From NCBI GenBank assembly GCA_027704905.1, contig CM051001.1, positions 35,619,656-35,683,655 of the forward strand: a stretch of DNA of 64,000 nt, given 5' to 3'. This DNA is from Muraenolepis orangiensis. Taxonomy: Eukaryota > Chordata > Actinopteri > Gadiformes > Muraenolepididae. Under the pieces are notes generated by a model, which saw only the letters and a list, made by a program, of their open reading frames with translations, searched no databases and was not told the DNA's origin. Each line of letters begins with the position of its first letter. Positions within the stretch are counted from its first letter, which is position 1. Position numbers and translations under genes: made by a program. Below, one piece after another: positions 12,838 through 26,687 of the stretch.

Positions 12838-13394
12838 CAAGAAACAACAACACTTATTAGAGATAATAAATAGCGTCCTCCTCTCCGAGGATCCAACCAA
12901 CAGACACTTCTTTGTGGGTACAGTTTAACCACAAGGCAACGGTTAAGTTAAATAGTAATTATAACTGTATAACTGCTGTAGATATAATCACTGAGACTCT
13001 TTATGAAAGTCAGCTGGCTCGGTGATGTTGGAGCAGCATTTAACTCAGCTGTCTGCTTTTAGTTTATTTTAGGACGGGTCTACAGTTCAAAGCCATTCCA
13101 AACATACACAACTGCACCATAACTCATGTCACAGGTGTCATAGAATACTGTCAGTTGGCCTTTTTTTGATTTGAAGAAGGTTTAGAGTACTTGTTAAGCT
13201 TTGGGCTGTTTCTTCCCAGGACTAAAAGAGCACGCAGCCAAAGCTTGACCATCCTATCGTTGATGCGCCATGTTGGGGAGAGGTCAGAGGTCACCTGTGG
13301 CCTCTGGTCTCCACGACGACAGCCCGGCAATCTTTAAGAGTGAATGCCTCCCTCCCCCGCCACTCACACACTCTTTCATACGCGCTCCCTCATG
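12834..13394. other. No recognisable gene
   Basis: Anonymous sequence between two CA-repeat blocks; no exon-like frame supported. Confidence 0.45.
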
Positions 13395-15237
<1,843 letters not shown>

Positions 15238-18200
15238 TCACTGAGGTTTCTTCTTGAGTTTCGCTTTGGCCGCCACTTTAACTGTGGTGGAGGTTGACTT
15301 GGCCCCCTGTAGGTTCTCGGCCGTGCAGGTGTATGTTCCATGGTCCACCTCCCTCACCTCGTCCACCAGAAGCACTGACTGGAACTGCTGGCGTGCCCCA
15401 GGACCCCCTGCCGAGGGTCTGCTGACCTCCTGGGTGTACAACGGCCGGCCCATCTGCCAAAAGATCAAGCGCTGAAATTCAAGACACTCGCTATGGATCC
15501 AGCTCCCTTGTAAAGATCCCTCCTTCCAAGATTTATTTCAAAAAATGTTCGCTGTAGTATAGTAGTCAACATCTTCATGTGGCGATTAATTCAGTCGTTG
15601 TTAAAAAGAAAAAGAAAACAGTAAAAGTGATGGTATTTATTATTCAACCATGGCAAAGCAAGCAGTGATCTGAATGCATCTCGATGGACTATCTGACCTG
15701 CTGTCCAGGGTACTCCCAGGTGAAGTCTACAGCCACCTCAGCCTCTCCCACCACAGTGCAGCTGACCCTCAGGTTCTCCCCCGTGGTCACAGACGTGCTC
15801 GATGCCTCAATCACAGGAGCCGGAACCGCCATGGGGTCTGGGGAAACACGTGGGGTGTGTGCGTCAGGGCTTGTGTTTTTTTTGTATTTGGCTCCTCTTC
15901 TGACGAACACCAATGTGTACCTGTACACACAGGCTTAACCCTGACTTGGTCATTAGTGACATGTAGCCATTCAAAAACAACAAAAAATAAACATCAAAAC
16001 ATCAAAATATAGCTACAAATAAAAAAATAAAAGTTGTAAAGCATCAAATCATCTGCTAAATTAAATAGATACATCAAATACATGAGAAATACTGTAGTTC
16101 TATAATGAAACTCAAATCCATAGGTTCATGGTGCTGTTGGAACTCACAGTTGACGTAGATGAGCATGTACTTGGTGGAGGCCTGCCTGAGGTTCCCCAGG
16201 CTGGCTATGCAGTATAGCGACCCCGCGTGGTGAGGCCGCGGCCGGTGGATGGTGAACCCTTGCCTCGCATTGAAGGAGATCTCCGCCCCGTCCACCGCCA
16301 CCTCCCCCGGGGGGAACTCCCGGTGCAGGGACACCTGGGCCTCGGGGGAGGTGACCTGGCAGGGCAGGAGCGTGGGCCAGTTGGTCCTCAGCTGGATAAC
16401 CTCGTAGTAGTTTGAAGACGGCACAAACAGCTCCTGAGGATCTAGTGGACAATCAAGATTCATTTGTATTTGCCATATGCAACAAGTTCCCTCCCGCAGT
16501 ATGAATTTTCTAAAAGTAATACTGATCATAATACTGATACATATTTTCTTTTACTTTTTTACTTAAAAAAAATGGTAGGGAAGGAGCGCAATCATGATTT
16601 CTATTTTTTGGATGTAATAAGATCAATCAAATAAAATAAGAAACTAAATATAATGTGTCGTGTGTGCGGTTGGTATCTGGTTTAAGCAGCTTCACCTGAC
16701 GTTTAACCAAAACAAACCGCAATAAACCAGCAAAACCACCCTGTTGTCCTTGTCGTCAGGAGACGCCCTAAAGAAGCCATTTAATGGCATGTGGCAGAGT
16801 TCTCTGCTACATATAAATATAAAGAAAAGTAATACAATTTAGAATAAATAGAATATAAATAAAATAATCAAGTTAATGTCCCCATTCTGCCCCAAACCGC
16901 AGCTTGTTAAAACCCTGCGTGAAATGTCTTCACTTGTGTCCATTTTGTGTCTGCCCCTCATGGTTTTATGGGTTTCTGTGTCTATTCCTGAGTAGAACTG
17001 GACTGTACTACCCAGGACAGTAGTCCTGAGTAGAACTGGACTGTACTACCCAGGACAGTAGTCCTGAGTAGAACTGGACTGTACTACCCAGGACAGTAGT
17101 CCTGGGTAGAACTGGACTGTACTACCCAGGACAGTAGTCCTGAGTAGAACTGGACTGTACTACCCAGGACAGTAGTCCTGAGTAGAACTGGACTGTACTA
17201 CCCAGGACAGTAGTCCTGAGTAGAACTGGACTGTACTACCCAGGACAGTATTCCTGAGTAGAACTGGACTGTACTACCCAGGACAGTAGTCCTGAGTATA
17301 ACTGGACTGTACTACCCAGGACAGTAGTCCTGAGTAGAACTGGACTGTACTACCCAGGACAGTATTCCTGAGTAGAACTGGACTGTACTACCCAGGACAG
17401 TAGTCCTGAGTAGAACTGGACTGTACTACCCAGGACAGTAGTCCTGAGTAGAACTGGACTGTACTACCCAGGACAGTAGTCCTGAGTAGAACTGGACTGT
17501 ACTACCCAGGACAGTAGTCCTGAGTAGAACTGGACTGTACTACCCAGGACAGTAGTCCTGGGTAGAACTGGACTGTACTACCCAGGACAGTATTCCTGAG
17601 TAGAACTGGACTGTACTACCCAGGACAGTAGTCCTGAGTAGAACTGGACTGTACTACCCAGGACAGTAGTCCTGAGTAGAACTGGACTGTACTACCCAGG
17701 ACAGTATTCCTGAGTAGAACTGGACTGTACTACCCAGGACAGTAGTCCTGAGTATAACTGGACTGTACTACCCAGGACAGTAGTCCTGAGTATAACTGGA
17801 CTGTACTACCCAGGACAGTATTCCTGAGTAGAACTGGACTGTACTACCCAGGACAGTAGTCCTGAGTAGAACTGGACTGTACTACCCAGGACAGTAGTCC
17901 TGAGTAGAACTGGACTGTACTACCCAGGACAGTAGTCCTGAGTATAACTGGACTGTACTACCCAGGACAGTATTCCTGAGTAGAACTGGACTGTACTACC
18001 CAGGACAGTAGTCCTGAGTAGAACTGGACTGTACTACCCAGGACAGTAGTCCTGAGTATAACTGGACTGTACTACCCAGGACAGTAGTCCTGAGTATAAC
18101 TGGACTGTACTACCCAGGACAGTAGTCCTGAGTAGAACTGGACTGTACTACCCAGGACAGTAGTCCTGAGTAGAACTGGACTCTACTACCCAGGACAGTA

Positions 18201-20232
18201 GTCCTGAGTAGGACTAGACTGTACTACCGGGTAGAACTGGACTCTACTACCCAGGACAGTAGTCCTGAGTAGAACTGGACTCTTGTAGCCTATGTAGAGT
18301 CTTGTAGAGTCCATTGTAGCCTATCAGTAGTGAGTAATTAGTTAAGTTGTTCGCCCCCACCCCTGCGATGAGGTTCACCCTTTGACCTGAGAGTGAATCC
18401 TCCATGATGATGGATATAAACATTGATACCAGGCCACCAATTGAACCTGTTATTGTGATGTTAACAAAACAAATGGTGCTGATAATAAAGCCCATGGACA
18501 GTTATCCTTTATTGTTGTATACCAGCGAAGAAGACGAAGACTTTGACGGCCTCGTCGTACTTCTTCCTACAGTCGGTGTCTTCACAGGACATGGGGTAGC
18601 AGGTGAACTGGCCGGTGTCAGCCCCCGTGCTGTTTACCAGCGTCAGCCTTCCATACCTGGAGTGTTGGACCGTTCTGTGGAACCACAACAAAACACCCGG
18701 CGGTCAAGCTCCACCCGCTGAGGCTTCCAGCAAGGCTACGGCAGGTGAGATATCAAAACACACCTGACCCTTCTAATGCCCTATCTCATGATGGGTTGAT
18801 AGACGTGATAAGAGTCTCAAAATGAGTCATCCGGGGACACCTTATCTAATCTTAGATTGGAGGTTTATTACTGGCTGCACATATGCATGACAAAGTCAAG
18901 ATTATCGTGGAGATAATATTTATGTCCTTACAGTAACAATACAGTGCAGCAGTAGAGATATTCAAAGCAGGATAGCAGTGGCGTGGCTACTGGCTACAAC
19001 CTGTGTGTCTACAACCTACTGTACTGTATGGCATCCTTGAGCAAGATGCCTGACCCCTATCTGCTCCTCAAGGACATGAGTAACTATGGATTATAGCGAG
19101 TAAATAGTAGCTGGGTGAAGAGATACCGTAGTCTCCCCTCGTCATCATCCTCCAGGTAGGGAGGGACGCTCCACTGGACAGGTGTGCCTTTACACCTGAG
19201 CTCCAGGGCGTCTCCCGCCTGCACCCTGACAGTCTCTCCCACTCGCTGGAACCGGCCCTTCCTCAGCACCTGACGAGGGTCATAACGTACATGTCACATA
19301 CATGTTATATATATATATTAATAAAACAATTAAATGAAATAAAATAAGACCCAAAACATGCATGAAATGTAATGTGTAGGTCAAAATGTCTATTGTCTAC
19401 GGAAAAGTTTATAAACATATAGTTTAGAAATATACGGAAAATATTGAAATGGTTATAGTTATAGTTATAAGGAGCCATAAATCATTAAGATAACACTTTA
19501 TTCATCCTTCAACAGCAACTTCAACAGCAAACTTGTTATATATATATTGTGTAACAATGCAATGCATAGCTGCCAACTATAGAATAGAGTTGACTTCATA
19601 CCTGTGTCAGTAAGGTGTGTGTTGGGGGCGTGGCTTTGACCTTGGCTTTAGCCGCTCTGGGGCCTTTCTTTGTCCCTTTCCCTACTTTAGGTTTGGGCTT
19701 CTTCACAGAGGTGGTCCTCAGTTCCTGGGCATCTTTTTGGCAATGTCCTAATATAATATATAATAAAACATGATAGAAAATTCATCATTATTTCATTGTT
19801 ATTATTGCACCTATGCCAAATGAAGCCAGAGCCATTTGGCCACGGTCACAGTTTACGTTTACGCCTGACAATTATCCATAAATTGTCTTTTGTTTCACTT
19901 TAAATTCCCTGAACATTTCAAAAAGTGTGAGGGAATTCAGGGGCTGAAACCAGGCGCTTACCAAGCCAATCAAGTTTAGCCAAACTATGCAGCCAAAAAA
20001 GTTTACATTATGATAGAAATATGAAAATATACTATAATTAGGCCTAACTATTGTACATTGTTCAAGTAATACCTAAAATTGAAGTTCCCTGCCAGGCTTA
20101 GATTCAAGCCAGAGATTAACATATCTCCTAGAGGAATGCATGTTGGATGCTGGAAGCGTACTTACCTAACTCCAGGATCACAGCACAAACCAAAAGAGTG
20201 CACAGTACCAGCCTCCATATCCGTATTAGCAT
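15238..20232 (-). CDS. pdgfrl: Platelet-derived growth factor receptor-like protein (three Ig domains, secreted)
   Basis: Coding exons on the minus strand: 20232-20166, 19747-19602, 19269-19127, 18674-18523, 16441-16148, 15837-15698, 15471-15238, joined in phase to 391 codons (human PDGFRL has 375). Exon 1 supplies a hydrophobic signal peptide (MLIRIWRLVLCTLLVCAVIL). Exon 2 encodes a Lys/Pro-rich linker. Exons 3-4 form Ig domain 1 (LELRCKG; GRLTLVNST; TGQFTCYP), exon 5 domain 2 (ELFVPSSNYY; LLPCQV; GSLYCIAS), and exons 6-7 domain 3 (RVSCTVVG; GTYTCTAENLQG). Each domain keeps its cysteine pair. No transmembrane segment or kinase follows, so the protein is secreted or matrix-bound, as known for the family, where it is studied as a candidate tumour suppressor. 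All introns are GT-AG. The exon 6 donor (gtcaga) is weak. Intron 4 carries a large 38-bp minisatellite. Identity rests on extended similarity and on slc7a2 next door, as in human 8p22. Confidence 0.93.
16985..18280. repeat. 38-bp minisatellite in pdgfrl intron 4
   Basis: About 33 tandem copies of a 38-bp unit. Each holds gtcctgagtag (or gtcctgggtag), a spacer of about 12 bases (aactggactgta), then ctacccaggac. The two arms are reverse complements, perfect in the gggtag variants and with one mismatch otherwise, so each unit can fold into an 11-bp stem. Scattered single-base variants (gtataac for gtagaac, attcctg for agtcctg) recur in several copies. The array makes up more than half of the 2.1-kb intron. 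Confidence 0.97.
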
Positions 20233-21816
20233 GACTGGATTATTAATATTACGGGAGCAGCCTACAGATTATGGGCTTCAACACAGTTTATCGAAAGGAC
20301 ACAGGAGCAGAAGCCAAGAGGGACACCGAGAGGCAGATAATGCGGGGAACCGGTGAGAAAGAAACAGAAGGAAAGCAGGAGGGCTAGCAAATGTGAGTGG
20401 TCAGCTGTTTAGCGGAATTACACAAATTCCTCCTCCTGAAAGTGGCGTTCGTACCCCAGATTCCTCCAGAAGGGCTCAATGGAGCCTTTCAAGCTGCTTC
20501 TGACCAATGAGCGCCTAGAAGCTGAGGCCTCTCTGCCTGGAATGGCAGGACCTGTTTGCTTAGCTGTTGCACTGTAGTGAGAGAGCGTGGCTCTCTCTTG
20601 CAGGCTCTCTAAACACCTGACAAACAACAGCTTTAAAAGTAGCCTTCAAGTATTTGTGGTCTTTCAGTTAAGAACACACATGAAACATTTGTTCGGACCG
20701 GGCCAAGGCCGTTCAACGGAGCAAAAGGTGTATCTTAAAAGTAAACGTGACTTCTGTTTTTCCTTGCTGTTGTATTGATGTACAATCCTATATAACCTTT
20801 ATAGGCTATGTTGTGGAATGTAACCCATGTAATGTACATTACACTTTATGTAGCATGAAAATCATTAACACACAACCTCAAAGTTTCCCCTAAAGTCTCT
20901 GTTGACAAAAAAAACATTTCACAATGCAGGATCCTATTTAAAACGATGACCCTGAAGCACATCATAAAGTATTTAAATGCTTGTTCTAAAAAGTTAATAA
21001 TTGCATGTATATATGGGTAGATGTATAATTAACAGACATCATCACTTCTGATTCTACATAATAATGAACAATGTTAATTACGTATAGGCCTAGTGAATGT
21101 CTGTTGATCATTTTGGCCGTAATGCTTCTTGATTGGATCCAAGATTATGACCATGTCCTTGGAAAGCTTGTGTGAATGGATCTCTTGTTCTGGTCGAGTG
21201 CTCACAAAGACATATAAACATGTTTTATTGAAAGAAAACGCATTTTAGAACATGTCCTTGAAATTGTTTTTCTTTTTAATATTTAAACATTTTACAATGT
21301 GTTTTTAGTGGATTATGTACATGTTCATATTTAAAAAAATATATGCATATGTTATCTAATATTTATTACATGAAATACTTTTTTGATCCCACAAAAGCTA
21401 ATCCATATTTACATTATATTTACGAAAGGGTATTTGTATCTTTGGAAACTTTAAAATATAAAACTTTTGAAATTGTGATCTTAATTAAATTTAGAAAAAA
21501 AAGAAAAAAAATGTAAACCATTATTATAATTCAAATGATCCTTTACAAACACACTCAGGTTCTTTTTACATACTACAGTTTGATGTTTTCTTGGGTCCCA
21601 TTCTCTGTTTCACACATCACATTTCTACAATTTCTACTATTTGTACAACCTATTTTACAGTTAAAATGTTTTAGTTTGGTGGCTTTGTATTGCCTGCCCT
21701 ATACAACAGGATGGCCATGTTGACATATAAATATATATATATATACATATATATATACTGGCACAGTCGTATGGGAGCATACATGCTGTACAAACTAACA
21801 TGCTCTTCACCTTGGC
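20233..21816 (-). other. Intergenic: pdgfrl upstream region and slc7a2 3' region
   Basis: The right end of this AT-rich stretch should be the slc7a2 3' untranslated region on the minus strand. Candidate AATAAA signals read on that strand at 21,362-21,367 and 21,224-21,229. The left end holds the pdgfrl 5' flank; I see no clear TATA box. A short (TA)n run lies at 21,729-21,759. No exon is recognised. Confidence 0.5.
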
Positions 21817-24800
21817 TCAGAACTTATGTTCCTTGATGATATCTTTGTTGTCTGTTTTTCCGCTTACGGTGTTGATCGCTGTCACATTCGTCTGGAGACG
21901 CTGCTTCTGAACGCTGTTTCGTACTCCATAGCCAAAATAGATGACAAAACCTTGAGAGAGAGAGAGTCAGAACTCACTCATCCTAAATGGATTCTCCAAC
22001 TACGACTCTAGTGCGATAAAAGACTCTTACCCACTAACATCCAGATAGCGTATCGAACCCAGGTGTCTTCTCCCAGCTGCACCATCAGGTAGGTGTTGAT
22101 GAACACACTCAAAACAGGAAGAACCGGGAGAAACGGTACCTAATTGAGAGGGCGAAGCACTGGTGAACGAATGTCAAGCATCTCTAATTACGCCTGGTTA
22201 ACACACCTGGTTCCCTCAAGTCTCATCGCTTGTATGCACTTTCAAACATTGTCTCACCATGAAGGAGGCCTTGGTGGGGTTTTGCGGATGTGTCCAGATG
22301 GCCCAGACTGCGAGCAACAGCGCAGCGACCAGAAGGGAGACTAACACCAGACTCCACACATGTTGCTCCACCAGCGCGTTCATGGCCAGGGCGAGGATGA
22401 CGCAGAGCCCAATCACACACACAACTGGAGAGAGAGAGGAAGGCGGTCAAGGCGGATGAATACATGAACGAGCCCCCTGAGGGAAAGCCAGAGATGTGTG
22501 GGGTGACTTCTGTCTGTGTTACTTACTGCAGAACACCGTTAAGCTGGTGACTCGACATGAGGTTTTGGCGTTGGGATAAGAGGGAGTCTTTATGCATCCA
22601 CATTTGGTCGATGTTTCATACAGTTTTAGTTCTGAGTCTTCGACGGGACCTTCCTGATATCTTGAGGGTTTTAAATGTCAAGGAGAAAATGTGCTTAGTT
22701 ACAATTGAAACGCCACACTGAACTGTACTGGGACGATGGGAAGAGTTGGGCCTACCTGAGTATTAGAATGCATATAGCCACGAGCGTGTATGCAAACAGG
22801 GTTCCGATGGACATCATGTCCACCAGGGCCTTCAGGTCAAACAGCATGGCCATGAAGGCTGAATGGAAGAAGAAAGCAACCCAAAGTTATACGGATGAAC
22901 CTGACACTCTCACAGCTTAGGCACCTAAGGGCTGTGAATTCACCAAATGCATTTTAGAGTGCTACCAAGTTAAAACCATAGCAAACAAACACTAAATAAA
23001 ATAACTAACAATAGAGTCTCATTTTAACATAAAAATGCCTTCCCTGTCTTAAAAGAGTCCAGGGTCTGTGGTTCCCCTAAATGATGAGGAAGGCCACTCT
23101 ATAGGCGTGCACAGCCCGCTAAGGCCCGCGCTCCCCAGGGGGCGGAGCTTAGTACTGGGGCCCTGAGGAGCAAGCTGTTGGCAGACCACTAAAGGTTGTA
23201 CCTGCCACAACCCCAGAAGCCAGTGTAGCCACGACTGGGCTCCCTCTGGCGCTGACCTTGCTCAGGGATTTGAAGAGCAGGCCGTCTCGGGCCATGGCGA
23301 ACAGCACTCTGGGCATGGGGAACATGGACCCCAGCAGACTGAGGAGAAGGACACACACATATCCTGGTTGAAACAAATGTCCTCTAACCACAAGCATGTT
23401 CACTAGTTGTAGCTTTAACACATAACAAAAATATAATTCTATAAAACCTTGATAAATAAATAATAATCATGGTAACATCTGTAAATAATAATAATAACTT
23501 TAAATCTATGTTGCCATTTCCAATGCAAGAAACCATGCTTTCAATCCAACAAGTGAAACAATACAAATCCAATTGAGATGTTGTTGATAGATTATAGTAC
23601 AGTACACCGTATAGTATTCAGTGTTTGTTTATAGTATATAGTATAGCATATCATAGTTTAGCATATCATAGGTAGTATCTAGTGATGTTTATAGTGTAGT
23701 ATTGTTTAGTATATTCACCTGGTAGAGAGGGCGCAGAGGGAACCCACAGCCACCACGTATCTGGCAGGGCCCCAGCCAATGTAGTCGAAGGCCACCGGTA
23801 AGGGGCTCTGGAGACTCAGCAGGTAGTAGGGCATCATGAGCGTGAGGGCGGCGGACACTGCAAAGTACGCCAGGAAGCAGATCAGCAGGGAGGCCACGAT
23901 GCCGATGGGGATGGACTTCTGGGGGTTCTTCACCTCCTCGCCTGTGAAGAGACAAAGATGCACAGATGTGTGAGAGGGTCATTTGTAGTCAAATTCACTT
24001 ATTTGTAGTCCACAATCAACTAATCCATGTTAGTTAACAAGGCAAAAATAATGGGAGTAGTTTTGCCCAGGGATAGTTCCATCACTCTCTATTTAAAGCT
24101 GACACTCATTGGTGATTATCATTGGTGATAATTGTGATATTCATCTTAACCCAGGCCTAACTGGTTACAGAAAGTTCTTTATATCTAAATATCTCTGTAG
24201 GATATTCATTAGTGTTTTTTTTTACTTTTAACTGTATAACTGTATATCTTTCAGCAAAACTTCATTGTTTGTTTCAATAGCAAATATAATTAGTCTTAAT
24301 GTTGTAACATACAAGTTGCATTTCATTTTTGTGTTGCCTTTTCTGTAAGTATAAAGCACACAAAAACACATTTTTCAGGGTCACACCACCAGGCCACGAG
24401 TCGTGTCTGTTTTCCCATAGTAAGGAAAATCAGTGGATCATTAATACTAACTACTAACTTAGTTAATAATGTACTACAAAACAGTCATCATGCACTTGCT
24501 TCAAGAGCACCATCAGCAGAATGTACCTAAACACACGAGAAACTCCAACAGAAACCCAATAAATGAATATACCTGTGATACTGTTAAAGAGATTCTCAGA
24601 CCTGTGATACTGTACGGTTAGTGCTTTACAAGTCATGTCTCATTCACATTCACCCATTCATACACACTTTCATCCACCGACGGATGGATGAACACCATGC
24701 AAGGCAACAGCCAGCACATTGGGAGCAATTAGGGTTAGGGTGTCTTGCTCAAGGACACCTTGACAGTTCTGCTAGGAAGACCCAAGGGATCGAACCAGCA

Positions 24801-25157
24801 ACCTTCAGGTTGTCAGACGACGCTCTACGACCTACTGCCACCTGCAACCTGTAACCTGCAACCTGTAATACTGTTGAAGAGATTCTCAGACCTGTGATCC
24901 TCTACGGTTAAAGATACTCATATCATACCTGTGGTTGCGATACAATCGAATCCAACAAAAGCGTAGAAACAGGTCGCTGCTCCGGCCAACGTTCCTTCAA
25001 AGCCGTAAGGGAAGAAACCCCCAACTCCATATTCACTTGTGAGGTTGGCTGTGGAGCTTAAGTTTCTGTAAGATAGTGAAGAGCGCCAACACGTTATCCA
25101 CCACATTATCTACCACAAACGTCTCCCGAGGTCAGAAGGACCTCACCAATTGTATGC

Positions 25158-25213
<56 letters not shown>

Positions 25214-26687
25214 AAGAAAAAATGTAGACATTACAGGGAGGTTGCGGTTGCGTTCAGCAGCGTCTCGTGAGAGATGTACCAGTTGGAGATGTCTCCCTTG
25301 ATGAAGCCGGAGATCACCACAAACAGCAGCACCACAATGTTCACCGCTGTGAACACCTTGTTGACGGTTGTGGACTCCTTCACTCCAAACGCCAGAAGGC
25401 CTTCATAGGGAAAACACAAGGGGAAGGTTCATCTGAGTCTCTTTCTTAATTCATATTACTAGTGTCTACGAGTGTCTACTAAGTAATATTGTCACGGTGT
25501 TGTGAGGAGGGTTCCCTCCTCTGTGTCCCCTCACAAGGTTTCTTCCTTTTGGGTTTGGGTGTTTTCCCTTAGGGCCTTGGGTTAGGGGGTATCATCACGT
25601 GAATGCTTGTTTGGACTGTACCTGTGATCAAGGGCTGCCAAAGGTCAATGGACTTGTTGGTGGGGTTATATGTCAGTACCTGCCAACAGCAAAATGAGAC
25701 CAGCCGCGAAGAAGTCTGGGTAGGGGGCCAGACCAGGCATGTTCATGGCAGCGTGTTTTCCAAAAAAATCATTCATCACGCCTCCTATGAGGTCATCAAA
25801 GGTACCGCTCCAGGCCCGAGCCACACTGGACGTCCCTGAGAAGATAGAATGGAAAGGATGCAATAAAGAAATCTGCCTGAGTCACCATTTGAGTACGGCC
25901 ATAAATAAAAAAACTGATTGCTGGTAAACGTTTTCAGCCCTGAGACCATCAAGCTTTATGGTCACATGCGTCACAAGGTGGATTTTAACAAGCTGTGACA
26001 CAGGACTTCATGGGTTCCCACGAAAGCATTTGTGCAGCAATCTTCATTTACAGGTGAAAGGTTACAGGATGTATTCCTGTATTAATCTCATGTCAATGAT
26101 GGATCATTAATGGGTGTAGTTTTGTATCTAAGATATATTCCATACGACAAACATAATCTCTTGATCTGTATGATCTCATGATTTCATAGACAATTCTACT
26201 TTTTATATTTTCTTATATTTTCAGAGCCATACACGTCATCTAAAACATGATGGAATCATTGCAACTACTGTTAACTACAGGAAAACCCCAAACAAATCGT
26301 CCTTCTGTCCTTCTTGCCTATGATGTAGGAGAGCAGTAGGTTCCATCCGGTGATGAACGCCAGGAGCTCTCCAATGGTCACGTAGCTGTACAGGTAGGCA
26401 GAACCCGTTTTGGGAACTCTGGACCCGAACTCGGCATAGCACAGCCCGGCAAATATGGAGGCCAGGGCGGCGATGAAGAAGGAGATGATGATGCTGGGTC
26501 CGGCCGTGGCCCTCGCCACCTCCCCGGAGAGGACGTACACACCGGCCCCCAGGGTGCTGCCCACGCCCAGCGCCACCAGGTCCAGGGTGGTCAGGCATCG
26601 GATGAACGTGGACTCCTCTCCCTCCGGCTCCAGGGGCTTGCGCCGGGACAGGCTGAGTAGGAAGGACTTGATCCCGCTGCACGACAT
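21817..26687 (-). CDS. slc7a2: Cationic amino acid transporter 2 (CAT2 type, SLC7 family)
   Basis: Coding exons on the minus strand: 26687-26318, 25835-25680, 25400-25235, 25065-24929, 23941-23719, 23338-23202, 22858-22756, 22660-22527, 22424-22258, 22139-22031, 21950-21817. They join in phase to 611 codons (human CAT2 has 658). The product is a multi-pass plasma-membrane carrier (about 14 segments in the family) for arginine, lysine and ornithine. Landmarks: DLVALGVGSTLGAGVYVLSG in the first helix, GLCYAEFGSRVPKTGSAYLY, FTAVNIVVLLFVVISGFIKG, AGAATCFYAFVGFDCIATTG, NPQKSIPIGIV, and a C-terminal hydrophobic pair followed by a short polar tail ending EHKF. Exon 6 encodes a CAT2B-like substrate-loop segment (FAMARDGLLF). 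Intron 1 has a GC donor (ATAG|GCAAG) with a normal AG acceptor; the other introns are GT-AG. slc7a1 or slc7a3 are alternatives, but pdgfrl as neighbour favours slc7a2. Confidence 0.92.
24636..24850 (-). mobile_element. tRNA-like SINE in slc7a2 intron 4
   Basis: Read on the minus strand, the element carries a B-box-like ggttgctggttcgatccctt near its start and then the conserved body, seen on the plus strand as gtgtcttgctcaaggacacc and cattcacccattcatacaca. Shared fish-SINE elements with the copy at 34,388 suggest the same superfamily in opposite orientation. The flanks contain repeated acctgtgatactgt segments. Confidence 0.7.
25161..25212. repeat. (TTA)n microsatellite in slc7a2 intron 3
   Basis: About 17 TTA units lying roughly 25 bases beyond the donor of slc7a2 exon 3 (minus strand). 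Confidence 0.95.
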
